A DNA stretch of 64,000 nucleotides from Asterias rubens (Eukaryota; Echinodermata; Asteroidea; Forcipulatida; Asteriidae), in contig NC_047069.1 in NCBI RefSeq assembly GCF_902459465.1, positions 2,356,001-2,420,000 of the forward strand, in the 5' to 3' direction. The notes under the pieces are model-generated. The model was given only the letters and a program-made list of their open reading frames with translations. It was not told the DNA's origin and made no database searches. Position numbers and translations under genes: made by a program. Numbering within the stretch: the stretch's first letter is position 1; each line of letters begins with the position of its first letter. Of the stretch, positions 44,206 to 55,740 are shown in pieces.

Positions 44206-44820
44206 TTGACTTATGAGAGGCACAAGTTCAACACTCGTACGCAAATGCAGGGAGAATACTTTGATATTTTTGTCACGGATCTGAAGAAGAAAGCCCAGAC
44301 ATGTGAGTTTGGAAACCTTGGAGATAGCCTCATTAAGGACAGAATCGTTATTGGGATTATTGAGGATAGTACTAGAGCACGACTTCTTCGCGAGAAGAAC
44401 TTAACCTTGCAGCGAGCCATTGAAATTTGCCGAGCAGCTGAAATCAGTAAATCACAGATAGGAGACATGGCTGCTGGAGTTCAGAGCACCACCACAGTAA
44501 ATGCACTGTACAAACAGAAAAGCAAAGGAAAACGAGGTATGCGCACAAATGCGGCGACTCGTCAGTCAACCTTTAACAACCCTGATCCAGAAAGGCGATC
44601 TTGCAAATACTGTGGTAGGCAACATGAAAGAGGTCAGTGCCCAGCGTACGATAAGACATGTGGAAATTGTGGGAAACAAAATCACTTTGAAAAAGTCTGC
44701 ATGTCACGTCCACAGGATGCTAAACCAACATTTCGAAGGAATGACGCACGAACACAAAAGATACATGGAATTAATGAGTATTCTGATACCGATGATGACG
44801 AGTTCTTTGTAGATGTATAG
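44206..44820 (+). CDS. Gag fragment of a Ty3/gypsy-like retrotransposon, two zinc knuckles
   Basis: The frame of 204 residues carries the end of a gag/capsid domain (DLKKKAQTCEFGNLGDSLIKD, then REKNLTLQRAIEIC), a basic linker (KGKRGMR) and two CCHC-type knuckles: CKYCGRQHERGQC (CX2CX3HX4C) and CGNCGKQNHFEKVC (CX2CX4HX4C). Gag packages the element RNA. The distance of only 48 bases from the primer-binding site, and the missing N-terminal capsid, show a deletion at the 5' side. The frame ends in TAG with no protease, RT or integrase after it, because an unrelated inverted repeat begins at 44824. The ATG shown is simply the first in frame. Confidence 0.75.
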   Translation: MTYERHKFNTRTQMQGEYFDIFVTDLKKKAQTCEFGNLGDSLIKDRIVIGIIEDSTRARLLREKNLTLQRAIEICRAAEISKSQIGDMAAGVQSTTTVNALYKQKSKGKRGMRTNAATRQSTFNNPDPERRSCKYCGRQHERGQCPAYDKTCGNCGKQNHFEKVCMSRPQDAKPTFRRNDARTQKIHGINEYSDTDDDEFFVDV

Positions 44821-44823
44821 TAT

Positions 44824-46190
44824 AGTAATTTTTCCAAAAACAATGCATGCTTGTTAAAAATCTGGCACTGTTTCCATGCCCTTTGAGTAATGAATACAAA
44901 GTTTTTATTTAAACATAATGGTATCCAACCAAACCATAACCAATGCTTTGCCACTGAGAGTTCTTGATTTGGCTACTTTACCTATTGTACAGGTATGATT
45001 CCCATTGCAAGTAGAGTACGATGAGCATTCTTTACAAGTTGTCTTTAATACAGGGCCTACTCTCCTTGGTCCCTGCCTGCTACCAAATGTAAAACTTTTC
45101 ATAGACATAGAGATCATAAACAATGTAGTTTCTGTGCTTGAGGCAGATGGTTTTGAGCATCCAATCATGTCCAACACAAATGTGGGAAATTAAAAAGCCC
45201 GCTTAAAAGTGTTGGAAAAGTTTGCCAAGATCTTATTAAAAACAATGATACTAACGATTTGCAAGATGAGCGTAAGAGATTATTTAAAAGGAACACGTTG
45301 CCTGGGATCGGTCAAGTTGGTATTTGAAATGTGTTTGTAACCGCTTGTTATAAAATGCATGGTTAGAAAGATGTTTCTGAGTGATACTTGTGTGGATCAT
45401 TATATTCTACTTTTAAAATATCTTTCTAATCATATGCATTTTGTAATAAACGTTTACAAACGCTTTTCAAAGACCAACTCGACCGATCCAAGGCAACGTG
45501 TTCCTTTAATGGAACAACATTGAAAGAAGTTGTAAATACTTGCACCTGCTCAACATAAATAAGTAAGATGCATGTGCAGTGACAAAAGTTTATTCAGGCT
45601 AGTTTGATTATTTTTTCCATTCACTATCTTACTAGTTCATAATTATTATATATGTCTCTGAGAACGATCAACAAAAAACATTGTCAAACAACCGCTGAAT
45701 TGTTTATCACGTTAAATTAACCAACTCTTTTATTGTTTGCAACAGTACAATTGAAAGGAACCCCACCATGGATAGGGGAACTGCTTACAGAAGGCCAAAG
45801 CAGGTGAATGGCCATTTAGATACTTTGGACACAGTACTTGCTCACTTTTAGAGCCTCTTTGTTCTGATAGGGATGAAAATGTTTAGTTTGGTAGTGGGCA
45901 GGGGACCAAGAAGACTGTTATAAGGCCATGTATAGACAAGAATAGTAAAGAATGCTCATCGCACTACTTCTCTTCTTGCAATGTGAATCATACCTGTACA
46001 ACTAGGTAAAGTAGTCATGACAAAACAAGAACTCTCAGTGACAAAGCATGGTTATAAACTTTTTATATGTTACTTAAAGAGCATGGAAACAGTGCCATAT
46101 TTTTTTAACAAGCATGCTCGTTTTTGTTTTTAATCAATTCAAACTAAGGGATAACTTCAAAATGCATTTTTATTGTTTTTGGAAAAATTA
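44824..46190. repeat. Long imperfect inverted repeat, arms about 270-310 bp
   Basis: The left arm (about 44824-45093) and right arm (about 45880-46190) are reverse complements with scattered mismatches; shared landmarks are GGCACTGTTTCCATGCCC with its complement, and GAATGCTCATCG. The spacer of about 790 bases contains a TTAA MITE. A transcript through it would form a long double-stranded stem. It could be a foldback transposon or an inverted duplication; the outer edge of the right arm runs into the tandem repeats that follow. Confidence 0.75.
45288..45505. mobile_element. TTAA-flanked MITE, AAGGAACACGTTGCC family (218 bp)
   Basis: Ends AAGGAACACGTTGCCT and AGGCAACGTGTTCCTT, TTAA at 45284-45287 and 45506-45509. 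The whole element folds back on itself (GTTTACAAACGC with the complement of TTTGTAACCGC). Nested inside the larger inverted repeat. Confidence 0.8.
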
Positions 46191-47740
46191 CCATGTTTGA
46201 GGCAGAAGTGTCACAACAGGATACAATAAACGAAAGTGTTTCTCCCCAGCAGACATGCAAACCATAATGATAGCCCAATCACAACCAAAAGGGAAATATT
46301 CTGAGAACCAATAAACAATTAAGACAATACAAACTTTCTTTATGTGCAAGGGGAATTAAAAAATGTGACTTTCAAAAAAGAGGCGCTGTTCACAAAACTT
46401 TGTTTTTTTTATACAATGTCAAGAAATATGATTGGGCCGAGTCGGGGCGGGGCAAATTCTAAGATTTAGTTCATCAACAAGTCCTGATCAATGTTTGGTA
46501 ATGCACTAAGCCTACAGAGTGCTTATGAAAAGCTGCCAGATTGATGGAATTATGTCTAACTTCTTCATGTTATAAACTCAAAATGAAGCAAATATTTCAA
46601 AATGCATTTCTCTATGTTTTCGGGGAAAAGGGTTTATTTTTGAGACAGTTCTGTTACATCAGGATACAATTGCCCGAGTTTTTCTTACCAGAAATAAAAA
46701 GACAAATTTTGGCCCTGATCAAAACCGAAAGGAAAATATTCTGAGACCCCTGAAAAAATGAAATTTTGAGGGCAAAAAATATGGTAAAAATGTTGATTTT
46801 GCAAGTTCAAAAAAACATATTCTAATGCACGTTCTAAAAATAGCACGAAGGTAAAATTTATAGCAATATTTTTTGTCTCAAGTAAAGCCAAGGATAATAC
46901 TTTGTAGTGAGGTAAAAGGTTTTATGAAATATTTTTGTTTTTTGGTGGGGTGGAGTTGTAAATATTAACTTTAAAAAAAAGTTTTTCAGACCCCCATATC
47001 GGTCTAAAGTGGCCTAAACACAAATGAACTGTTACCATGGCAACGTGTTATATTATGATTTGAAATGTAAATGCTGTTTATTTGGACCCCAAGTCCCTAC
47101 CATCCACAAAGTATAAGAAAAATATTCCTTTTTTTTTACCATGGACACGTATGTCGATATTATGTGAAAAGACCCTTAAAAAGGCATTTTTCACGTTTTT
47201 TTGGAAAAAAGTCTAGTTTTGAGGCAGTACTGTCACAACAGGATACAATTGCCCAAATTTTTGACACCAGATATGGAAAGACCAGTGTTGGCCCTAATCA
47301 CAGCCGAAAGGAAAATTTTCTGAGACCCCTGGCAAGTTGACATTTTGGGGTCCAAAAATAGGGTAAAAATGTCAATTTTGCAAGTTCTAAAAACATACTG
47401 TAATGTATGATGCAAAAATAGCACAAGGGTGATATTTAAAGCAATAATTTTTTTTGGCAAGGAAGGCCAAGGATGATACTTTGTAGTGATATAAAAGGTT
47501 TTTTGAAATAATTTTGCATTTTGGTGGGGTGGAGTTGTAAATATGAGCTAAAAACCAGTTTTTCAGACCCCAAAAACGGCCTAAAATGGCCAAAAAACAA
47601 AATGAGCCGTAACCATGGCAGCGGGCTATATATAGAATTGAAAATGCAATTTTGTTTACTTGCACCCCAAGGCCCTTCCACCCACAAAGTATAAAAAAAA
47701 AAAAAATTTTGACCGTGAGCAACTATGTCAATTATTTACC
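46165..47740. repeat. Three diverged tandem units of about 440-600 bp
   Basis: Units begin near 46165, 46600 and 47190 with the pattern GTTTTTGGAAAAA..TTTGAGGCAG..CACAACAGGATACAAT. They share GGAAAATATTCTGAGA(C)CCC-like segments and, in the last two, GGTGGGGTGGAGTTGTAAATAT, a CCATGGCA motif and TCCACAAAGTATAA. No open frame is conserved among units. The first unit is shortened. Function unknown; could be an ancient satellite or tandemly repeated element. Confidence 0.75.
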
Positions 47741-47754
47741 TGAACTGACTCTTA

Positions 47755-48725
47755 AGTCATGGCATGCGTGTAACTCAAGTCATGTCATTCGTATTTATAA
47801 TTTCCACGAGTACATTTTTAAAATTCTGGTTCTTAAAATGGAGGTTACATTTATATTAAACTGATTATTGATTTTGTATATATGTTTTACATTCTTATTT
47901 GCACACTGCCAGACGGATAACTTCATAACTGAATATTGTAAAAAAAAAAAAAAAAACAAAAAAAAAAACAAACAAACAAACAAACAAACAAACAAACAAA
48001 CAAACAAACAAACAAACAAACAAACAAACAAACAAACAAACAAACAAACAAACAAACAAACAAACAAACAAACAAACAAACAAACAAACAAACAAACAAA
48101 CAAACAAACAAACAAACAAACAAACAAACAAACAAACAAACAAACAAACAAACAAACATGACACTATATATCAACAAATGAATGAATAAGAGGACTTCTA
48201 ATTAATAGGATATGTTAATGACATTATTTGTGTTGATCTTGAAAAAAACTTTCAAAAAAGGTTTGTGTGAACTGATTATTTTACTGTACGTACACACACA
48301 AGTGTTCATTAAGACACAATTTACCCTAGTCCAAGTAAAGTCCTACCTCAAGCTGTAGATGTGACTTATGCTCACTGCGTACACTTGAACCTCTTTGATG
48401 AATCAGATGTGGAAGATTGCCGGCAACAGTAATGGATTCTGTACGATAAACAACGTTCAGGTTTACATAACAAAAACAGTGCACCTCCTTCACCAACCTA
48501 CAAAATTTTGTACTTCCGCAACTGGGCCATGGTTGGGCTTAAACCACACGGCCTTGCGGCCGGTATGCGTTGTAGCATGGACATTTCTACCTCCATGGGA
48601 ACTGGGAAAACCCCACATACCCTAACCACACATTGTGTTCGACATGGTTCGATGGTACAAAGGTTCGTATTGCAATTATAGGTGCACCTATTTCAACCAT
48701 TGCGATAGTGTGTGCTACATCATGA
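47755..48725. repeat. Duplicate of 42765-43800 flanking the inserted block
   Basis: Starts at AAGTCATGGCATGCGTGTAAC and repeats the microsatellite region and a type 1 unit (about 48290-48780). It shares with 42765 the private variant TAACTCAA(G/T)TCATGTCATTCG, so the two are each other's closest copies, and the retroelement and inverted-repeat block lies between them. Confidence 0.75.
47937..48158 (+). repeat. (CAAA)n microsatellite, about 220 bp with A-rich start
   Basis: Starts with an A run and continues as pure CAAA, without the CAAG core of 42968-43227. Spurious repeat-protein frames on both strands ignored. Confidence 0.97.
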
Positions 48726-48787
48726 TGTGTTCCTCACATGGCAATGGTTGATGTGTTTGTGCATAGGGCTTCGTGTGAACTAAGTCT

Positions 48788-49213
48788 GGGGTGCGTTCCA
48801 CTCGCGCAAACGTTGCCAACAGTTGCGCACGTTCGCCAACAATTTCAAGTGGAACGAGTTGTTCGCTGCCACCGTGTGCGAACGTTGCCAACTTTAGGCG
48901 AACATACTTCGGAGGTGTTGGCGAGTTGGACAAGCATACGGTATTATTTTTTTGTCACAAACATAATTACATTGTATTTTCGGTGGATGATAATGCAGAT
49001 TTGGAATAACAAATTTAATTAGTTGATGTAATGATGTCAAAAAGAGGACTATTGCAGCAAAAACAAAGTTTAAAAAAAACTACGTATGGTGCGCGCCATC
49101 TTCATTTCAGGGCGCCGCCATGTTGACATCGCGTATACGCACCAATCGTTCAAAAGACAAAAAAACGTTTGCGCGAACAGTTGCGAGTCGTTTGCGCGAG
49201 TGGAACGCACCCC
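48788..49213. mobile_element. 426-bp element with 25-bp perfect TIRs
   Basis: Left end GGGGTGCGTTCCACTCGCGC is perfectly mirrored by GCGCGAGTGGAACGCACCCC on the right, and the match extends to 25 bases. A subterminal inverted motif GCGAACGTTGCCAAC recurs on the left side in several copies and partly on the right. The flanks give no clear target duplication. No protein recognised. Confidence 0.8.
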
Positions 49214-49267
49214 TGGACCACATAGTGTAATCATTGCTCTACACGCATGGTGTATTTTAAGTATTAA

Positions 49268-49852
49268 AGGCCGAGTCACACTGCAGCGATAACGAAAACG
49301 GTAACAACGCAAAGAGAACGCATTCTATTGGTTGAATTGCTCCACTCAGAATACGCCCACGCACTCAACCAATCGAGGGCGTGCATTATTAACACTCTCC
49401 AGTCTACCCGCAGGTCACTAAATTTCGTTTCTTTTTACCTGCAAATTATTCATCGTTTTTCGTGCGTGACCTCTGGGTGAGTATATAATTAGTCAAAAGG
49501 GCTTCTGGAATTCGGTCATGTTCGGCCTTTTCTGAAAAGTCTCTACCAAAATAATGTACCAGTAAATTAAAACGAAGAGCATATATGTCGTTATGTATGA
49601 ACAAATCGGTGCAACTCAAATTTCAAAAAGAAAAAAAAATGTACGTAAAAAATTGCTTTAAAAAGAAAGAAAACAAGTCACAAAAACACGGCAAATTTTC
49701 CCGTTATGAATGTCAGCAACAGTCCCCAATTAGTATGAAAAACCACACAAACCCCCGCAGATAAAACCCAGCAAATAAGATTATTAACGCATGGGTTGCG
49801 GGTAGAGACTGCTCGTGTTCGTTCTCGTTATCGAGGCCTGTGTGACCGGGCC
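49268..49852. mobile_element. TTAA-flanked element, AGGCC(G/C)GGTCACAC family (585 bp)
   Basis: Left AGGCCGAGTCACACTGCAGC and right (as reverse complement) AGGCCCGGTCACACAGGCCT, followed on both sides by similar CGATAACGA(A/G)AACG. TTAA at 49264-49267 and 49853-49856. The interior is AT-rich and non-coding. Confidence 0.75.
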
Positions 49853-50074
49853 TTAAGAGGCCTTCTATAGGATATTACCTGTGTTGATCCTAAAAAACAC
49901 AACTTTCGAAAACATTGCCAAACCTTGTTTCTTATAGCTTTTAAACAATTTGTCAGATCAGGATTCATTGGAACTAATTAAGCATGTACTGTTTAGATTT
50001 AATGTACACTGGTTTGTGTAAACTGATTCATGTACTGTTACACACATAACGTACATTATGGTCATGTTCATTAA

Positions 50075-51466
50075 AGCCATTGGACACTTTCGAAACAAAA
50101 ACAAAATAAAAGTTCACAGATTTATAAATTACTTTCAGGGTTTACAGAAGGTAATGGTGAAAGACTTCTATTGAAAAATTATTCCGTAAAATGCTTTACT
50201 TTTTTGTGAAAACATTAAAACAATATCAATTCTCGATGTCAATTCCAGATATCGAGATTTACGGATTTGTTTTAAACACATGTCATGACACGGCCAAACT
50301 TGCGGAAATAAGGGTGGGTTTTCCCGTTATATTCTCCCGACTCCGATGACTGATTGAGCCCAAATTTTCACAGGTTTGTTGTGTCATATTTAACCCACAA
50401 CTGTGACGTCATACTATTGTTAAATCGCTCCATTATTTTGCACGAATGGCGCGATGGGTACAACTATTCACCCATTATGCAAACGGGTGAAACTGTCATA
50501 ATAAAGTTAAGGAATAAAGTAAAAGACGTCAATGACGCCATAGACCATATTGTTTTGAACACAGGTTAGAGCTACGCATGTTTTACAACATGATCGTACA
50601 AACTTTCCACAAGGTAACTAACAGATACATTTATAAATTATTATTCAGATGTGATGTAAAAAAAAAATGTTAGTTAACTACAACAGCCTTTTCAGCAGGT
50701 CTTAAAGTCAGATAAATCAACTTCGTTTTAACCAGTACTTTTTAAAATTAATTAAAAATGCTTAATTTGTCATACACAAACATGGTAGTGGTAAACTCCC
50801 TCAAAATTAAATCTGCAAAGATACTTCTTCCAATATCATTATAAAATAGCAGGAATTTAACTGAAATTGTTGATCATTAAGTTAGCTTAAATTTGTTAAT
50901 TTTGTTAAGTTATGTCAGAAATATCTTAAACTACAGGCTTGTCCGGTAGGTCACTTCTTTTATCTTAACCATTGGGTTTTTTGTAGACCGAGCAAGTCGG
51001 CTACAACATCATCCGTGTCATAGTCACTTTCTATCACTTCACTAAATTTACCTTGGGAAAAAAAAAATTCCGCTGCCACTTTAGCTCCCAATCCATAACG
51101 CCACTGCCTATGGAACGAGCGTATTTCCTTGGTCTTCGTCCATGTGGTGTTCACTGGTGAAAAGGCTTTGGCCCTACGCAACACATACAAACAATTGCCT
51201 TTAACAATTTTAACAATATCGCGCCATTCGTGCAAAATAATGGAGCGATTTTAACAACAGCATGACGTCACAGGTGTGGGTTAAGTCGCATAATGCCCTC
51301 GGCCGGTGAACGCGCCATTCGTGGGTACGAATGACCCTCGGGCTTCGCACTCGGGCCACTCGTACCCACGAATGGCGTGCACCTGGGGCATTATCCTATA
51401 CATAAGTTGTGATACACGAAGTGTGGGCCTTTGGACAACACTGTTTACCGAAAGTGTCCAATGGTT
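50075..51466. mobile_element. TTAA-flanked composite element, about 1.39 kb, with nested inverted repeat
   Basis: Outer ends AGCCATTGGACACTTTCG and CGAAAGTGTCCAATGGTT lie between TTAA at 50071-50074 and 51467-51470. Inside, a second pair of inverted repeats (about 50393-50455 and 51210-51275) shares GCTCCATTATTTTGCACGAA and GTGACGTCAT. A palindrome at about 51300-51380 repeats CGCCATTCGTGGGTACGA. A 91-residue minus-strand frame (50960-51235) with a WRDIVKIVKGN start and an acidic DYDTDD end begins inside the inner repeat; I do not recognise it. Confidence 0.75.
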
Positions 51467-51479
51467 TTAAGATACCATA

Positions 51480-51990
51480 GCCAAGTGCAAGTAAGTCCTA
51501 CCTCAAGCTGTAGATGTGACTGATGCTGTAGATGTGACTAATGCTCACTGCGTACACTTGAACCTCTCTGATGAATGGGAAGTGGAAGATTGTCGGAAAC
51601 AGTAATGGATTCTGTGCGATAAACAACGTAAAAGTTTACATTACAAAAACAGTGCACCTCCTTCGCCAACCTACAAAATGTTGCTTTTCCGCATGGTTTG
51701 GGCTTAAATCACACGGCCATGAGGTATGCGTTATAGTAGTAGTTCCTCACAACTGAGAAAACCCCACATACCCTAACCACACATCGTGTTCGTCATGGGT
51801 CGATGGTACAAAGGTTCATATTGCATTAAATGTGCACCTCTTTCAACCATTGCGATAGTGTGTGCTACATATGTAGTTTTCCTCACATCAATGGCTGATG
51901 TGTTTGTTCAAAGGGCAAGGAACAGCTATATAAAGTTCGTGGAACTTGATGTGATAAAAAAGAATGATTGAATGAATGAAGACTTTTATA
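51480..51990. repeat. Type 1 interspersed unit with internal small duplication
   Basis: Carries the CTGTAGATGTGACT(G/A)ATGCT segment twice (about 51509 and 51528) and a short GAATGAATGAA tail. Diverged from the copies in units 2-5. Confidence 0.5.
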
Positions 51991-53090
51991 GGGGATGTCA
52001 TATGTTAGTGTTTCCTAAAAAAAGACATGAGCTTCTAAAACATCGCTCGTTTTTGTCTCACTGCAACTTGTCAGATCGAGTTTCAATACAAGAGCGTGTA
52101 CATGCAATACAACACACTGGTTTGTGAGAAATGAATCATGTACATTCATCGTAGGATCATATTATGTTATCGACCCTCAAAATGTTCTCGAACTCCAAAT
52201 TTGATTCCCGTTTACCGCAAGACTGTGCAAGCTCCACCGGTGACAGAAGCTCTGCTGTTTACTCACGGTCTGTATTTTTATCAGGCTTAATCATGCCAAT
52301 AATAAAGTTTCCTGTGGTAGGTTTTGCTCAAATATTTATAAAATGATTATATTTTGGTACATATCACTAATGCATTATTATGCCCACAATCAAATGCGTC
52401 AAAGAAACATCATCCAACCTCGAAAGTTCAAAACAAAATTATCATCTTGGGATTCTAAGGCGTGCCAATATGGGGGGAAATTAAAGTATTTTAAGTGAAA
52501 AAATTTTTTTGTATTTTTTATTAACTGCAGATTGTAATAACTTCTGTCAAACGTAGCAAATAATATGTCTACATTAAAGAGAAAACATAACCGATTCGTT
52601 TCTTATCTCCTGAAACCCAAAAATGCTGGTCTGAAATAGGGGAACACCGATTGTAATGAAGTGTTTGTGCTGGGGTGAAGGGGGATGGGGTGTTTTACTG
52701 TCGTGCCTTGTAATATCTCTGGATTATAATCTAGTAGCCATATGTCTTAGGACAAAAATGTAATTAAATTTGTTTAATATTAATTGAATGAGATTGTTGA
52801 TTAATTATGCACGCCATACTAGCTTCTGTTATTTAATAAAATGCCAACAATGAAAGCTTTGAAAACATATGACGCCGCTCCAATGTCGTGTATGCATTAA
52901 CACTGTAAATGGCGGACTATCTCTCGCAACGTAAAACCAAAGCTTTTAAGATTTCAACACACGATGTAGTGCAAGTGTCATTGTAAAAAGGTTGGATGGA
53001 TGACTTAAACAAATCATTTGTTTTTTATTTTGAACAGTTTTCCTGTTACTGAAAACCCATGACACCAGGATACACACATAGCCAACGTGT
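51991..53090. other. No recognised feature
   Basis: AT-rich, apparently single-copy within the window except for about 52020-52145, which resembles 30900-31020 (AAGAGCGTGTACATGCAATA). A 60-codon frame at 52164-52346 has no supporting features. Confidence 0.4.
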
Positions 53091-53560
53091 CAGTTATTAC
53101 ACGTCTTAGATGGTCATGTTCATTAGGACAACATAGACCCTCAGTGCAAGTAAAGTCCTACCTCAAGCTGTAGATGTGACTAATGCTCACTGCGTACACT
53201 TGAACCTCTTTGATGAATCGTAAGTGGTAATGGCCGGCAACAGTGATGTATTATGGTCGTTAACCAACGTTCAAAACGTAAAAGCAGTGCACCCCTTCGC
53301 CAACTCGACACCGATGTGAATGTATACAGTACAAGTATTGATCTAATCGGCATCCCGTGCGCAATGCAATGGTATCAATTTCTCACAACTGGAAAACCCC
53401 ACACGTTGCACTGCATTCTACGGAGGCCTGTTGCAACCATTGCGATAGTGTGTGCTGAGTTAGTCATTTCAATGAAATTCCGTACTGTGTTTGTGGAACG
53501 TGTATTATGATGTTTGCAGTCTGAAATACTGACCCCAAATATTGAATACTTTGGTTGGTT
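53091..53560. repeat. Type 2 interspersed unit
   Basis: Closest to 31080-31530 but without its internal deletion, so this copy is more complete. Confidence 0.55.
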
Positions 53561-55470
53561 ATAATAACTGAATATAACTGGTTAATTATTTGGCTAAGAG
53601 TTCATCAGCAGGTTCCAAAAGGAACATGACACAACTAATCAAAATTCTACCTTCCCGATCCCGCTAATTGGGGCAGTTACCTTTCAGTTTTCGTTTTTCT
53701 TTCATCACCCCTCCCCGCAAATTCCACTCAGGTAGAACATATAAATGTATTTGAAACACTTACTAATTGTTGAATGAGTTTGAAGATTGTTGATCTGGTA
53801 TAAAGACTCATTGAAAAGCTTCTCAATGTTCACCAAAGCAGAAACTTCACTCCGAGTGCTTGATGTGATTTTGTGGGGGTAATTTATTTCTTGGGAGTGG
53901 AAGGGGCGGGGCATTCTGAAGGGATAGACGGAGATCAAACAAATCCCGTATTTGTACAATACTTTATACAATATCAATTAAGATCGCAGTACAATTGCAC
54001 AGCACAAAGGACTGGTCTCAATTAAAGCAAATGATACAACAACTACATGGAAGTATTTGAGTCAATTGTTGTAAAGTTCAATTATATTTAGATTTTTGTT
54101 TTAATACATTCTATTGAAAAACGGAAGACTGGAAAAGTTACTCCAAAAAACTAACAAGAAACATAATTATAGTGAACAGAAAACAAAGTGCTCAGGAAAA
54201 ATGATGGAAATGGTAAACAATATCTATCTTTTAAAAACTATTTTCCTGTTATAAACCGCATTTTAAATTGTGCTTTTACTGCTGCTGTGCACTTGGTATA
54301 TATAGAACACCGTACCTTCAGACATCATAACGCCATGAACTGTGTGCATTGAACATAACCTTCCAATATCGTGTTTGTTGTTATGCAAATAAATCAAGTA
54401 GTGTAAACCACTTGACTTATGATAATACAAGCACAATCCAGTTTGGTTTGCTTTTTACGCTACATGTTCTCGGCAAACCAATATTCTGAAAGTGGCGTCC
54501 ATGCATGCCATTGAGATTATAGGCATACAAGTTGTTTGTTGCGTGCGGTATTTTATTCATATTTTGACGAGTTATATGTCAACTGTAAAAGAACAGTTCT
54601 TTGAAAACAGAAGATCCGTGTTGCTGTTGCTTACAACATGCTTAACAAAGAAGGAACAAACGACCAGAAAAAAAAAATTATTATGAAATTAGATGGAGTA
54701 TGCGAGCGCGTAGCCATTGCGGCGTGGGTTCCGGGGCACGCTTAAAGGCCCCAAATGACATCAACATTGGTGGGGGATTGTCCCCCCCCCCTCCCCCTAG
54801 TTCCACTGACTATACATCAGACTCACGTCTCTCAAATGAAGGTGAACATTAAAATACATGTACAACAAATCACCGACTATATTTTATTTTGGTGGGTTCG
54901 GGACAAGTGTGGCGCTGACTGTCAGAAAGCCAAACTCGAGGGTTCTCTAGAAATGTATAGTTTGGGTCCATGGGATGAATCTGGAAGTAACGAGGGGCCG
55001 GGGAAAGAGGACACCCTGAAGACTTCACTGAGAGATCGAGGGCCCAGGGTGTTTGAGATAGAACGAAACAGTAGCAGCCGGAAAGAACCGTCACCCACAG
55101 CTGACCAAACCATACGTCGAAGGTATAAAAGCTAGAGAAGACAGTTGTTTTATCTGCAGTTAGCCTTGGCTGTCCAGAATCCGACAATCAATTTGTGTGG
55201 CCATCCTAAAGCATCTTCAGCTCATATTCTGGAGTAAGCCTATGTGGGCATACTATACTAAAGTTGAATCACGCTCTTAAAATGTATGTTATCATACTCA
55301 TAATTTAAATTACGGGCAATTTGACTCCCCACACATGGCTAGCGTGTAAGACAGTAGCTGCATGTGACGTCATCATGCAGTACAAGGGGTCAATATACCT
55401 TTTCGTAAATACTGGGGCGCGCGCGTAAATCTTGCATTGTAGTCTAGCTGGTGATCAAATATGATCCATA
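53561..55470. repeat. Segmental repeat shared with 31531-33305 and 1-713
   Basis: Collinear with 31531-33305 up to about 55330. From 54757 it also matches the left edge of the window (1-713), the closer copy there. Frames at 54755-55135 and 54870-55187 span this repeat but are broken by indels in the other two copies, so no gene is called. Confidence 0.75.
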
Positions 55471-55593
55471 TATAGACCTTTCTTTTGACACGTCACGAGT
55501 CACGTGACAAAACAACTCCGCCATCTTGGTTGGCAAAAGTTTGTTTACTTGTGTGTAAATGTATACAGATTCGAACTTTACAGTCGAATAATC

Positions 55594-55740
55594 ATGGTTC
55601 TTAGCCGCTGTTGCTGCAAAAATTGGTTCGGATCAAAAGAAGGGTTAAAGTTCTTTCGCTTCCCTGAAGTTGACAAGTTTCAGGATTAAAATAAAGCGTG
55701 GATAGATGCCGAAACACGTCCGCCAGCGCAACAGGCATAG
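55594..55740 (+). pseudogene. THAP zinc-finger N-terminal remnant
   Basis: From an ATG at 55594 the frame gives MVLSRCCCKNW, then GLKFFRFP, then after an in-frame TAA (55687-55689) KAWIDA. The Cys pair, the FRFP box and the following Trp at this spacing are hallmarks of the THAP DNA-binding domain of host THAP proteins and P-type transposases. The distal Cys-x2-His and AVPTIF-like box are not seen in frame; they could lie in another exon or be lost. The stop codon makes it a probable pseudogene. Confidence 0.55.
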
